From Anaerolineae bacterium (GTDB lineage: Bacteria; Chloroflexota; Anaerolineae; Promineifilales; Promineifilaceae), in NCBI GenBank assembly GCA_023382655.1, contig JAHDWK010000029.1, positions 25,588 to 89,587 of the forward strand: 64,000 nt of DNA, given 5' to 3'. The translations under genes and the position numbers were made by a program. Positions 1 through 8,393 of this stretch are shown in pieces; position 1 is the stretch's first letter, and each line of letters opens with the position of its first letter. The notes under the pieces were generated by a model. The model worked only from the letters and a program-made list of their open reading frames with translations. It was not told the origin of the DNA and did not search any database.

Positions 1-2018
1 TGCCCCTGCCCGGCGGCCCACCGCCAGGCGTTTTGGATGTCAGCGCGGGCATCATCCACGGCCGTAAATGCCGACACCTGCTCTGGCCCATGCATCTTTT
101 TTCCCTCGGCCAGCAAAAAATGGAGGAAATAATCACTGTATTGTGCCTGCGCCTGCTGCCAGTTTGCCGGGTGGGACTGCAAATAGGCAAGGGCATATTG
201 GCGCAGCAGTTCATGGATGGTGTAACGGCCGTCTTCCCCCCGCCGGATCAATGACTTGTTTGCCAACCCCATCAGCACCCGTAACGAAGCATCCGTCACC
301 GCCTGTGCCGCCTCGCGGGTAAAACCGGCCACAAAAATAGCGAGTTTGGGGAAAGCATCCTGCTCTGCGGGCGTCAGCAGGCTCCAGGTAGATTCAAATA
401 CAGCCCGGATACTGCGCTGCCGCTCCGGCACATCTTGCAGTTCCGTTTCCAAAAAATCCAGGTTGCGGGCAATTTCTTCTTTAATTTCGGCCAATGACAG
501 CAGTTCCAGCCAGCTTGCCGCCAGTTCAATCGCCAATGGCATCCCCTCCACCAGGCGGCAAATCTCTGTGACCAGGTCTAAATTTTCCGGCGTCAACTGG
601 AACTCTGGCTGGATGCGGTTGGCAGTCAGGGCAAAGAGCTTGAGGGAACTGTAGGTTTCCAGTTCAGTCGGCGTGAGGACAGTGACGGCCGTTGCCGGCA
701 CATCCATGCCCGCCACATTCACCAGTGTCTCTCCCCGCACGTTCAGCCGTGCCCGTGAAGTGGCGACAATCCTGCTTTGCGGGGCCGCCGCCAGGATTTC
801 CTGGGGCAAGGTCGCCTCGCCGTTTTGCGCCAGACCATCTACCAGGTGTTCCATGTTGTCCAATACCAATAACAGTTGCTTGCCGGTGAGATAATCCAGC
901 AACTGTTGGCGGGGGTTGCTGCGTTCGTCCAGGTCATTAAAGGTGAAACGCAGTGCTTTGGCTACGGCCGTCACCATTTGCCGTGCCGATTCCAGCGGCG
1001 CTAAAGGCACAAAACAGACACCATCGGCAAAAGCCGCCCGCTGCTCCTGGGCCAACTGAATCGCCAGGCGAGTTTTGCCCATGCCCCCCGGCCCCACCAG
1101 TGTTAGCAGCCGATGCTCTGGCTCGTGTAGCAACTGGCCCAATTCGTCCAGCAGTTGGCGTCGGCCCACAAAAGGGGTAGGCAGCAAGGGTAAATTGTCG
1201 AGGGGCGGTTGGCCGATGGCCATCTGGCTGACGGCCGTTTCCGGCTTAACCGGTAATGTGCCAATGGCTTCTGCAAAATCAGGCGGAGTGGGGGCAAATT
1301 CCCCGGCTTTGATCGCTTCATACAGCGCCACCGTTTCCGGTTCGGGTGTGACGGCTAATTCGGCCTGCAAGCGTTGGGCGCACTGCTGGTATTGGCGGAT
1401 GGCCGCGCTGCGCCGTCCAGATTGGGTATAGAGGCGCATCAATTGGCGATGCGCCGTTTCGTTCAGGGGGTCGAGGGTGAGCCAGCGTCGGGTGTAGGCC
1501 ACGGCCGTTTCCAATTCTCCTTGCCCGGCCAATTTTCCTGCCAGTGTTTCCAATGCTGTACCCCATTCGCGCCGCAGCGATTCTGCCTGGAGATATTGCC
1601 ATTCGTCAAAATCGGGGCAATCGCGCAGCGTAAACCCGGCCATAAAATCGCCCCGGTAGAGATCAATTGCCTGGTTCACGGCCGTACTGCTCCCCTCTGC
1701 CAACAATGCCCGAAAAGCGGCCACATCCAGCCACACATCCACGCCCCGTCGCAGTGCAATCTGGTCTCGTTCGGCCTCCAGCCAACCCTCGCCCAAAATG
1801 TTGTTCACTTCCCACAGGGCGCGGCGCAGGTAAGCCAGGGCGCGCGATTGGTCGCTGTCTGGCCAGAAAAGGGTGGCTAAGGTATCACGGGTGTGGGGCA
1901 CGGCCGTGACCGCCAGGTATGCCAGTAGAGCCACTGCCTTGCGCCGGTCACTGTCTATGGGTGTGTCATCTACCTCAATCTGGGGTGATCCCAGGAGCGA
2001 AATACGCAGTTGCGCCAC
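1..2018 (-). CDS. SARP/BTAD-type transcriptional regulator with NB-ARC-like ATPase, C-terminus cut by window edge
   Basis: The frame is open from 2018 to the window start (672 codons), so the C-terminus lies outside. The first 100 residues look like the winged-helix OmpR-type DNA-binding part of SARP regulators. A BTAD helical domain follows to about residue 245. Next comes a P-loop ATPase with Walker A GPGGMGKTR near residue 315, a Walker B-like LLVLDNME and the MPLAIELAA motif of the NB-ARC/STAND class. Such proteins switch on target genes after an ATP-dependent signal is sensed by C-terminal repeats. I chose a GTG start because GGAGG lies five bases before it; an in-frame ATG at 2036 has no such site. 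It is divergent from the nucleotidase gene. Its target is unknown. Confidence 0.85.
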   Translation of the reverse strand, partial: MAQLRISLLGSPQIEVDDTPIDSDRRKAVALLAYLAVTAVPHTRDTLATLFWPDSDQSRALAYLRRALWEVNNILGEGWLEAERDQIALRRGVDVWLDVAAFRALLAEGSSTAVNQAIDLYRGDFMAGFTLRDCPDFDEWQYLQAESLRREWGTALETLAGKLAGQGELETAVAYTRRWLTLDPLNETAHRQLMRLYTQSGRRSAAIRQYQQCAQRLQAELAVTPEPETVALYEAIKAGEFAPTPPDFAEAIGTLPVKPETAVSQMAIGQPPLDNLPLLPTPFVGRRQLLDELGQLLHEPEHRLLTLVGPGGMGKTRLAIQLAQEQRAAFADGVCFVPLAPLESARQMVTAVAKALRFTFNDLDERSNPRQQLLDYLTGKQLLLVLDNMEHLVDGLAQNGEATLPQEILAAAPQSRIVATSRARLNVRGETLVNVAGMDVPATAVTVLTPTELETYSSLKLFALTANRIQPEFQLTPENLDLVTEICRLVEGMPLAIELAASWLELLSLAEIKEEIARNLDFLETELQDVPERQRSIRAVFESTWSLLTPAEQDAFPKLAIFVAGFTREAAQAVTDASLRVLMGLANKSLIRRGEDGRYTIHELLRQYALAYLQSHPANWQQAQAQYSDYFLHFLLAEGKKMHGPEQVSAFTAVDDARADIQNAWRWAAGQG

Positions 2019-2132
2019 AAAAACCTCCGGCGGCATTATAACAGAACTCCTTTGTGATGGGATGAACAGGTGAGGGGGTGAGGAGGAAACGGCCGTAATG
2101 AGGTGTCCTACGGTTGGCAAACTCATATTTGG

Positions 2133-2167
2133 TGACATTTGGCAGGGATACTATCTGCCAAATGTCA
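2133..2167. promoter_or_regulatory. Perfect 13-bp inverted repeat in the divergent intergenic region
   Basis: Arms TGACATTTGGCAG (2133-2145) and CTGCCAAATGTCA (2155-2167) are perfect complements around a nine-base spacer. There is no T-run, so it is not a typical terminator. It lies between the divergent SARP regulator and 5'-nucleotidase genes, where an operator would be expected. It could also act as an RNA hairpin. Nothing else was recognised in the 328-base gap 2019-2346 apart from the nucleotidase ribosome binding site near 2332. Confidence 0.5.
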
Positions 2168-2346
2168 ATTACCCGCACACTAAACTCCGGCCATAAATGA
2201 TACTGGTGGTAGCAAGAGTGGTTCTTACAAAGCTCCATCAAATTACTATGTCACGTATCCGCCAGTAGCTTTCTATTTCCCGATTGTTTGTTTCTGAAAT
2301 CAGCAGGCATTTGCGGATTACTGACATCCATAAGGAGTAAGTTGAT

Positions 2347-4134
2347 ATGCGTAATCGATCAATGAATTTACTGTTAGTGATGATTTTTGCCCTGGGCATG
2401 TTGTTCGTCTCCCTGAATGTTTTTGCCTTGCAGGCAAGGGGCACGTCTGCTTCCCCCAGGCCAGGCGCCGTTTTAGGCGAAGGAGGTACAACCCTCTATT
2501 TACCGATCCTTTATAAGGACTATAACCCGGCTGAATGGTTAGACCTGACCATTCTGCACACCAACGACTTCCATGCACGGGTGGATGAGTATAACCGGAA
2601 TGGCGCCTGGTGTACGCCGGACGATGCCGTTGCCGGCCTTTGTATTGGTGGCGCGCCGCGTCTGGCCACGGCCGTGAATGCCATCCGCGACAACGCCGAA
2701 AACGTGCTGGTGCTAGACGCCGGCGACCAGTTCCAGGGCACGTTGTTTTACAACCTGTACAAGGGCGACGTGTTAACGCTCACCATGAACTATATTGGCT
2801 ATGACGCCATGGCTGTGGGCAACCACGAGTTTGACAATGGCCCTGAAGTATTCGCCAACTTCATCTCTGGCGCTGAATTCCCTGTCCTCAGCGCCAACAT
2901 TGACGCCAGCGCCGATCCCTATTTACAGGATATGATCCTCCCCTACGTTATCGTGGAGCGAGACGGTCATGATATTGGGATCATTGGTCTAACCACACCG
3001 GATACCACCAACATTTCCAGCCCCGGCCCGAACATCACCTTTACCATGCCCATAAGTGCTTTGCAGGCGACGGCGGACGAACTCACGGCTATGGGCATTG
3101 ACAAAATCATCGCCTTAACCCACATAGGTTATGAGGCAGACCTGGATTTGGCGGCTCAGGTAACAGATGTGGACATTATCATCGGTGGGCATAGCCACAG
3201 TTTCCTTTACTATCCGGCAGAACCCATCACCTTCACGCCGCCCGTGTTCCCCCAATTTGGCGCTTTGATACCCGCGGGTGAATATCCTACAGTTGTGGAA
3301 AGCCCGGCCGAGGAGCCGGTGCTGGTGGTAACGGCTTACCAATGGGGTACTTTCCTGGGACACCTGGATGTGACGTTTGGCCCCGACGGCCTGGTCCATT
3401 TCCACAATGGCAATCCCATCTTCCTGGGTGCTGACATGGAAAAAGACCCGGTTCTGGATGTGATGTTGCAGCCGTTTCGGGATGGTGTCGCCGATTTGCG
3501 GACGACGGTGGTGGGCACAACAACCGTGGACTTGCTCATCGTTGACGGCGGCCAGCAAATTTGCCGCCTGGGTGAATGTTTGATGGGAAACCTGGTGGCC
3601 GATGCCATGTTGTGGAAGGTCAATGAACTCTTGGATCCGGCAGATCAATACCAGATCGCCTTTCAAAATGGGGGTGGGTTGCGTGCTCCCATCATCTCTG
3701 GCACGGTGACGATGGGCAATGTGCTGGAAACCCTGCCCTTTGGCAATGCTATCGCTACCTTTGAATTGCAAGGGCAGTATGTGGTCGAAGCATTGGAAAA
3801 TGGCGCGCGCCTCTATCCCAGCACCAATGGTGGTTTTGCCCAGGTCTCCGGGCTGCGGTATGTGATCGATCCGGCACAGGATGTGGGTTCGCGTATCGTC
3901 AACGTGGAAGTATGGAATGGAACGGGCTGGGATCCGCTCGATCCGAGTGCGATGTATAAAGTAGTGACCAATGACTTTATGCGTCGTGGTGGTGACAACT
4001 ACACCATGTTCTGGGATTATGCCGTGAATCCATATGATTTTGGCCCGGCGTTGGATGAGGCACTGGCCGAATACTTCCGGACTTTTTCACCGGTAACGCC
4101 GGTTATTGAAGGGCGCATTACTTTTGTGCCCTGA
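2347..4134 (+). CDS. Secreted 5'-nucleotidase / 2',3'-cyclic phosphodiesterase (UshA family)
   Basis: This 595-residue protein should hydrolyse nucleotides outside the cytoplasm to release phosphate and nucleosides. A signal peptide covers about residues 1-30. The calcineurin-like metallophosphoesterase domain shows the metal-binding motifs HTNDFHAR, DAGDQFQG, GNHEFDNG, LTHIG and GGHSHS. The C-terminal 5'-nucleotidase domain holds the substrate-binding NGGGLRAPI motif and a GGDNYTMF segment. Length is normal for the family. AAGGAG precedes the ATG by about nine bases. Just after the signal peptide it carries LYLPILYKDY, which resembles a tail motif at the ends of other secreted proteins here. 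A strong terminator follows, so it is probably transcribed alone. Confidence 0.93.
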   Translation: MRNRSMNLLLVMIFALGMLFVSLNVFALQARGTSASPRPGAVLGEGGTTLYLPILYKDYNPAEWLDLTILHTNDFHARVDEYNRNGAWCTPDDAVAGLCIGGAPRLATAVNAIRDNAENVLVLDAGDQFQGTLFYNLYKGDVLTLTMNYIGYDAMAVGNHEFDNGPEVFANFISGAEFPVLSANIDASADPYLQDMILPYVIVERDGHDIGIIGLTTPDTTNISSPGPNITFTMPISALQATADELTAMGIDKIIALTHIGYEADLDLAAQVTDVDIIIGGHSHSFLYYPAEPITFTPPVFPQFGALIPAGEYPTVVESPAEEPVLVVTAYQWGTFLGHLDVTFGPDGLVHFHNGNPIFLGADMEKDPVLDVMLQPFRDGVADLRTTVVGTTTVDLLIVDGGQQICRLGECLMGNLVADAMLWKVNELLDPADQYQIAFQNGGGLRAPIISGTVTMGNVLETLPFGNAIATFELQGQYVVEALENGARLYPSTNGGFAQVSGLRYVIDPAQDVGSRIVNVEVWNGTGWDPLDPSAMYKVVTNDFMRRGGDNYTMFWDYAVNPYDFGPALDEALAEYFRTFSPVTPVIEGRITFVP

Positions 4135-4218
4135 CCATAGAGTTTTCTGTTTTTAGCTCGTAGTAACAACTTTAGCCGGTTCTCCCCGCCAAAGCGGTGA
4201 CTACAAACCCAGATGGAG

Positions 4219-4253
4219 AAGCGGGAAGGAAATGAAATTCCTTCCCGCTTTTT
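4219..4253 (+). terminator. Rho-independent terminator after the 5'-nucleotidase gene
   Basis: A perfect 13-bp stem (4219-4231 with 4238-4250) with a six-base loop is followed by a run of T. It lies 85 bases after the nucleotidase stop and before the next same-strand gene, so it should separate the two transcription units. Confidence 0.85.
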
Positions 4254-4317
4254 GTTGAATCGGTTTATAATCTCTCCAACCTTCAGGCGCATGGCCTGAC
4301 AACCAGGAGGACAAAAC

Positions 4318-4770
4318 ATGAACATTCCCCCCATTATCTGGCTCATTCTCATTATCGTGGCGCTGCTGATGGTCGGCGTGTATTGGTTGATGCGGCGGCA
4401 GGCAAAGAAGGTGAATTTGACACGGCCGTCGTCCCCCGACGAAAAACCCGAATGGCTGCGCACTATGCCCCCACCGGAAACCGTGGCCGCTACCAAAGCG
4501 GATGGCGAAGGCATTACCCTCTATGACTATGACGAAGGCGAACAAGAAGCCGCCCCCTTTGCCGAGCAGGTGGAGGATATTTTATACAGCCTGATGGAAG
4601 AGGAGCCATCGCTGGCCAAAGTACAAGTGGATTTGGGCACGGCCGCTGATGGCGGTCTGGAAATCTTGGTGGATGGCGTTGCCTACACGGATGTGGCTGC
4701 TGTCCCCGATGAAAAGCTGCGATTGCTGATCCAGCAGGCCATTGAAAAGTGGGAAGCGTATCATTCGTGA
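4318..4770 (+). CDS. Membrane-anchored hypothetical protein
   Basis: I do not recognise a family. The 150-residue product has one N-terminal membrane segment (about residues 5-25) followed by basic residues, so the rest is probably cytoplasmic. The soluble part is acidic, with a predicted alpha/beta C-terminal half from about residue 80. AGGAGG lies upstream of the ATG at normal distance. The stop codon lies inside the hairpin element at 4767-4806. It is next to the CAP/LysM gene on the same strand, 107 bases away, but the hairpin lies between them. Confidence 0.75.
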   Translation: MNIPPIIWLILIIVALLMVGVYWLMRRQAKKVNLTRPSSPDEKPEWLRTMPPPETVAATKADGEGITLYDYDEGEQEAAPFAEQVEDILYSLMEEEPSLAKVQVDLGTAADGGLEILVDGVAYTDVAAVPDEKLRLLIQQAIEKWEAYHS

Positions 4771-4806
4771 TGCGTGTGGCGTGAAAGGTCACGCATCACG
4801 CATCAC
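4767..4806. repeat. Word-repeat hairpin (GCGTGAT family) overlapping a stop codon
   Basis: Arms 4767-4784 and 4789-4806 are built from repeats of the word GCGTGAT and pair with two mismatches around a four-base loop. The TGA stop (4768-4770) of the preceding gene is part of the left arm. Same family as 15956-16009, 43111-43172 and 57195-57251. Confidence 0.8.
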
Positions 4807-4877
4807 AATTTAGCATTTGGTGAAACAAAAGGAGGGGCGTTTGTTGGCTACGGCCGTGCCTGTTATAGTTCCTCACC

Positions 4878-6233
4878 ATGACAAAACGAACAGTGATTGG
4901 GCTTGTTGTGAGCCTGATCTTGTTGGCGGGAGCCATCACCCAGACCACCAAAGCGCAGTCGGCGGATGCTATTTTGCAGCAGGTGAACCAGTTTCGCCTG
5001 AATAATGGGCTGCCTCCCTTCACTTACAACGGGGCGCTGGCTTCGGCCGCCCAAAACCAGGCCAATTACATGGCCGAATTTGGCGTTTTTAGCAGCCACA
5101 TGGGGTATGGTGGTTCCTGGCCGCAAGGCCGGGCCAATTCCGCCGGGTACAGCGGGCAGGTAACGGAAAACATCGTCGGTGGCACCAACCTGACCGCCCC
5201 ACGTGGCCTCACCTGGTGGGTGAACAGCCCCACCCATTACAATACCCTCATCACTACCCGTTATACCGAAGCCGGTACCGGGTATGCCAGAGCCGGTGAT
5301 GTTAACTATTTTGTTCTGGTGGTGGGGCAGCCGGGCAACGCGCCCATTCAACCGGCGGCTATTGCCAACAATAACTATCCTGGTGCGCTGTTTATCACCC
5401 CTATTACTCTGGCTGAGCCGGGTGAAGATGGCTCCATTGTGCATCTGGTGCAGGAGGGGCAGGCGCTGTGGTCATTGGCGGCGCATTATGATGTGCACCT
5501 GTCCGATTTGCTGCTTTATAATCATTTGCAGGCTGACTCTTTTGTGCATACCGGCGACGAAATCATCATCCGGCTGCCGGATGGTGCGCCGATTCCGCCC
5601 ACACCGACGCCACCCACCACACACAAAGTGCGCGAGGGTGAGTCGCTGTGGACGATTGCGGCACTGTATAACGTGCGCATTGGTGATGTGATGTGGTACA
5701 ACAATCTATCGGAAGAGTCGGTATTACAGCCAGACCAGGAAGTGAAGATTCGGCTGGCGGCCGGGGAACTGCCGCCGCCGACGCCGACGCCCATCATTAA
5801 CCACATTGTGCGCACTGGACAGACGCCCTGGGAAATTGCCCTGGCCTATGGACTGACGCTGGAGCAATTGCTGGAATACAACAATATGGCGGCCAACGCC
5901 ATCATCAAACCGGGGGATGAACTGCGCATTCGCCCGTTTGACACCCCTACGCCTACGCCGCTGCCCACTTCTACAGCCACACCACCCACGCCAACGGCCA
6001 CCGTCACCCCCACGCCGACATCACGCTCGTTTCCGCTGGCGGAAGGCACGGCCGTAGCCGCCAATTTTCAGACGGCCGGAGTGTCCGGGGCTGCCCCTAC
6101 CCCCCACACCATGCAGAACCAATCAACCACCCTGGCCCGCCCCTGGTTGTGGGGCACGGCCGTGTTTGTCATCGGCTTGCTGGCCCTGGGCGGTGCGTTC
6201 GTATTTGCCCTACGGAAAGAGAAAATTTCGTAA
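4878..6233 (+). CDS. Cell-surface protein: CAP (SCP/PR-1-like) domain, three LysM repeats, C-terminal membrane anchor
   Basis: A signal peptide (about 1-27) is followed by a CAP domain (about 30-155) with the conserved asparagine-rich start VNQFRLNNGLPP, a SSHMGYGG histidine segment and TENIVGG. Three LysM domains follow at about 180-230, 245-295 and 305-355, each with the (H/K)xVxxGxxxW pattern, and should bind peptidoglycan or chitin-like glycans. A Thr/Pro-rich spacer leads to a membrane segment near residues 415-440 with a basic tail, so the protein is probably held in the membrane and reaches into the envelope. The biochemical role of CAP domains in bacteria is not settled. Its stop codon is the start of a hairpin element. 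Confidence 0.9.
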   Translation: MTKRTVIGLVVSLILLAGAITQTTKAQSADAILQQVNQFRLNNGLPPFTYNGALASAAQNQANYMAEFGVFSSHMGYGGSWPQGRANSAGYSGQVTENIVGGTNLTAPRGLTWWVNSPTHYNTLITTRYTEAGTGYARAGDVNYFVLVVGQPGNAPIQPAAIANNNYPGALFITPITLAEPGEDGSIVHLVQEGQALWSLAAHYDVHLSDLLLYNHLQADSFVHTGDEIIIRLPDGAPIPPTPTPPTTHKVREGESLWTIAALYNVRIGDVMWYNNLSEESVLQPDQEVKIRLAAGELPPPTPTPIINHIVRTGQTPWEIALAYGLTLEQLLEYNNMAANAIIKPGDELRIRPFDTPTPTPLPTSTATPPTPTATVTPTPTSRSFPLAEGTAVAANFQTAGVSGAAPTPHTMQNQSTTLARPWLWGTAVFVIGLLALGGAFVFALRKEKIS

Positions 6234-6297
6234 TCCGTGAACCGTGAACCGTAATCCGTTGTCGGTTCACGGATTACGCATCAGGGATTACGGATTT
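6230..6297. repeat. Word-repeat hairpin (CCGTAATC/CCGTGAAC family) joining two convergent gene ends
   Basis: The sequence is built from variants of the words CCGTAATC and CCGTGAAC, then their complements. It contains the TAA stop of the CAP/LysM gene (6231-6233) and, on the other strand, the last codons and stop of trpF (6274-6297), so both proteins end in repeat-derived sequence. The element at 45680-45784 uses the same words. Confidence 0.8.
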
Positions 6298-6972
6298 GGC
6301 ATTGGTAATAAACGCCCGCACCAGTGCCGGGTCTTTACGGCCGGGGACAAATTCCACACCACTGGCGACGTCAACGACATACGGCCGTACCATTTGTACT
6401 GCCTCTGCTACATTATCCGGCGTCAGCCCGCCGGCCAACATCAAACCCGGCACTTGCCGGGCCAGGTGGGCGCAGATAGTCCAATCGGCCGTCTGGCCGG
6501 TGCCGCCGCGTAGGGTGGGGTGGTAGGCGTCTATGAGGAGGGTGGGAGATTGGGAGATTGGCGGTGGGGACACCGCGAGATTGGGAGATTGGGGTGGAAC
6601 GTACCATTCGGCGTCGGTTTCAGCTTCGACAAGGGAGGTGGGGCGCAGGGCTTTGTAGGCACGGCCGTACAGCGGCGAGCATTCATCCCCCACCAGCCAG
6701 GGTGGTTCATCCCCGTGCAACTGCGCCAGGTCAAGTTGACACGCAGCCATGATTTCGGCCATCCGTTCCGGCGTTTCGTTTACAAACACCCCCACCAGCA
6801 CCGGACAGTTATCTAGCTGCCGCAGCCGCGCCGTGATGGTTTGGGCCGCATCGGGGGTGATGCTCCGTTTGCCCGGCGGGTAAAAAATAAAACCGAGGAA
6901 ATCTGCGCCCGCCTCGGCCGCCAGCAGTGCATCTTTCAGATTTGTCGTGCCACAAATTTTGACTTTTACCAT
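6274..6972 (-). CDS. trpF: Phosphoribosylanthranilate isomerase, with in-frame repeat insertion
   Basis: TrpF converts N-(5'-phosphoribosyl)anthranilate to the carboxyphenylamino sugar in tryptophan synthesis. Family motifs are clear: VKICGTTN at the start with the catalytic Cys, GADFLGFIFYPPGKR, the QLHGDE segment, then LLIDAY, GGTGQTADW with the catalytic Asp, and LAGGLTPDNV. The product is 232 residues, against about 200-215 usually. The excess comes from roughly 19 residues at 126-144 (VPPQSPNL... to ...QSP), encoded by a word-repeat element at 6539-6597, and from a repeat-encoded tail. The insertion lies before the LLIDAY strand. The ATG at 6972 was chosen because the family begins there. 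No other trp gene is present. Confidence 0.92.
   Translation of the reverse strand: MVKVKICGTTNLKDALLAAEAGADFLGFIFYPPGKRSITPDAAQTITARLRQLDNCPVLVGVFVNETPERMAEIMAACQLDLAQLHGDEPPWLVGDECSPLYGRAYKALRPTSLVEAETDAEWYVPPQSPNLAVSPPPISQSPTLLIDAYHPTLRGGTGQTADWTICAHLARQVPGLMLAGGLTPDNVAEAVQMVRPYVVDVASGVEFVPGRKDPALVRAFITNAKSVIPDA
6539..6597. repeat. GGGAGATT-word element inserted in frame inside trpF
   Basis: Two copies of GGGAGATT stand on each side of a short hairpin, CGGTG-GGGA-CACCG. Read on the minus strand, it adds about 19 Pro/Ser-rich residues to TrpF without breaking the frame. The core (reverse complement GCGGTGTCCCCACCGC) and flanking words recur in the fatty-acyl-AMP ligase gene at 23094-23190. 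Confidence 0.85.
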
Positions 6973-6983
6973 AAACCATGATC

Positions 6984-7012
6984 CGTAACGCGATTTGGAA
7001 AATCGCGCTACG
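6984..7012. repeat. Short hairpin between trpF and the sigma factor gene
   Basis: Arms 6984-6996 (CGTAACGCGATTT) and 7000-7012 pair with one mismatch around a three-base loop. It sits in the 76-base gap between divergent genes and may be a regulatory site or a further word-type hairpin. Confidence 0.5.
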
Positions 7013-7036
7013 TGTAATACTTTTTTGCCTGCTCCG

Positions 7037-7042
7037 TATAAT
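7037..7042 (+). promoter_or_regulatory. Candidate -10 box close to the sigma factor start codon
   Basis: A perfect TATAAT lies only six bases before the first of two adjacent ATG codons (7049 and 7052), and no Shine-Dalgarno sequence is present. If used, transcription would start at or near the ATG and the message would be leaderless. A good -35 box is not evident, so this is tentative. Confidence 0.3.
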
Positions 7043-7048
7043 GCTTTG

Positions 7049-7579
7049 ATGATGGCAAAATCACTCTCTATTCCCTGGTTCAGGGCCGCCGCCACCGAAG
7101 CGGACTTCGCCGAACTATACCACGCCGAACTGCCGCGTGTGTATAACTTCTTCCGTTACCGTGTGGGCGACGGGCCGCTGGCCGAAGACCTGACGGCGGA
7201 AACGTTCGAGAAGGCGTGGCGCAATCGTGACCGCTACCGGCGTGACCTGGCGGCCTTTTCCACCTGGTTGTTTACCATTGCCCGGCGGGTGGCGACAGAC
7301 CACTACCGCAAAACGCGGCCAGAAATCCCGCTGGATGAAGTGAGCCATCTCCCCCATGATGAAAATATGGAGGAGTGGGCGCAACAACAGGCCGACTTTA
7401 CCCGTTTGTCCCTCCTCCTTTCCCGGCTTGCAGACCGTGACCGAGAGTTGGTGGCTCTCAAGTACGGCGCCGGTCTCACCAACCGCACCATCGCGGGTCT
7501 CACCGGGCTATCAGAATCCAATGTCGGCGTCATTCTCCATCGGACGCTGCAAACGTTACGCAGCGAATGGGAGGGTTAA
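7049..7579 (+). CDS. ECF-type RNA polymerase sigma factor
   Basis: This sigma-70 family protein of about 176 residues has region 2 with LYHAELPRVYNFFRYRVGD, an LAEDLTAETFEKAW segment and FSTWLFTIARR. Region 4 has LADRDRELVALKYGAGLTNRTIA and ends in a helix-turn-helix. It should direct RNA polymerase to a small set of promoters. The next gene starts two bases after its stop and encodes a membrane protein with a DUF4367-like domain, the usual arrangement of a sigma factor with its anti-sigma factor. Two adjacent ATGs (7049, 7052) are possible starts. Confidence 0.9.
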   Translation: MMAKSLSIPWFRAAATEADFAELYHAELPRVYNFFRYRVGDGPLAEDLTAETFEKAWRNRDRYRRDLAAFSTWLFTIARRVATDHYRKTRPEIPLDEVSHLPHDENMEEWAQQQADFTRLSLLLSRLADRDRELVALKYGAGLTNRTIAGLTGLSESNVGVILHRTLQTLRSEWEG

Positions 7580-7581
7580 TT

Positions 7582-8346
7582 ATGAACGATGATTTTCTAA
7601 CCCGCTTTCGTAAGACGCCACGAGCGGAATTCGAGGCGGACCTTTACCGGAGGATTTCTAAACCGATGAGTACCTCAACGACTCTGTTTCCCCGTCGCCG
7701 GCTGGCGCTGACTTTTGCCGCCGTGCTGCTGGTTTTGGCCGTGGTCCTGGCTGCTTCGCCCGGGGCGCGGGCGCTGGCGGCGGGCTTTTTACGCCAGATT
7801 GGCGTGATGACGCTCAGTGATCGCCCGGCAGGTGAGCCGGTGCTGATTGCCCCGCCTTCACCGGAACAGTTGGCGCTGGCCGAGGCTACGGCTACGCCCA
7901 TTGTCCCCACATCGCTGTCCGGCACGCCGCTGGAAGTAGCCATTGCCCAGGCCGGTTTTTCGCCTTATCTGCCGGGTTATCTGCCCGCTGGTTTCACCCA
8001 GGTGGAACTGGTAGCCGCCGAATACCTGGACGATGAGGGCATTGGGCATGGTATGGGCATTTTTGCCACCTACCTTTCGCCGACGGATGGTTATCTGGCC
8101 GTCCAGACCACCGGCTTTGATGAACGCGCCCAAGATGTGGCCATGGGCGGCCATACCATGACCGACGTAACTGTGAATGGGCAGCCGGGTGTATGGATCG
8201 AGGCACTGCCGTTTGAATCGTCGCTGGTTTCCAGCCGGGCCATTAACATGTTGTTGTGGTCAGAAAATGGGTATGTGTTGGCGGTGCAGGCTGACCAGCT
8301 ACCGCTGGCCGAAGTGCTGAAGATCGCCGAATCACTCAGCCAATAG
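7582..8346 (+). CDS. Probable anti-sigma factor, membrane protein with DUF4367-like outer domain
   Basis: The N-terminus (about 50 residues) is cytoplasmic and should hold the sigma factor. A membrane segment follows at about residues 41-62 (LALTFAAVLLVLAVVLA). The outer part has a GYLPAGFT motif and a DUF4367-like domain seen in anti-sigma and sporulation-related proteins. GGGAGGG at the end of the sigma gene is correctly spaced for the ATG at 7582. A longer in-frame start at 7567 lies before that site and is less likely. Co-transcribed with the sigma factor. Confidence 0.82.
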   Translation: MNDDFLTRFRKTPRAEFEADLYRRISKPMSTSTTLFPRRRLALTFAAVLLVLAVVLAASPGARALAAGFLRQIGVMTLSDRPAGEPVLIAPPSPEQLALAEATATPIVPTSLSGTPLEVAIAQAGFSPYLPGYLPAGFTQVELVAAEYLDDEGIGHGMGIFATYLSPTDGYLAVQTTGFDERAQDVAMGGHTMTDVTVNGQPGVWIEALPFESSLVSSRAINMLLWSENGYVLAVQADQLPLAEVLKIAESLSQ

Positions 8347-8359
8347 TGTATTGTGCGGT

Positions 8360-8393
8360 AGACTTGACAGGTGTTTTTACACCTGTCAGGTCT
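8360..8393. terminator. Hairpin between convergent genes, likely two-way terminator
   Basis: Arms 8360-8374 and 8379-8393 form a 15-bp stem with one G-T pair and a TTTT loop. It lies between the ends of the anti-sigma and esterase genes. The stem word GACCTGACAGGT recurs in the hairpin at 33064-33096. Confidence 0.65.

Noticed and set aside
1103..1602. Several overlapping open frames on both strands in the first 2 kb
   Set aside because: They are shadows of the long SARP regulator frame on the minus strand, which is open through the window edge and matches its family throughout.
6231..6300. Reading the word-repeat hairpins as ordinary rho-independent terminators only
   Set aside because: Most lack a T-run, use many different words with the same layout, and some are inside genes. 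A terminator role may be true in places but does not explain the class.
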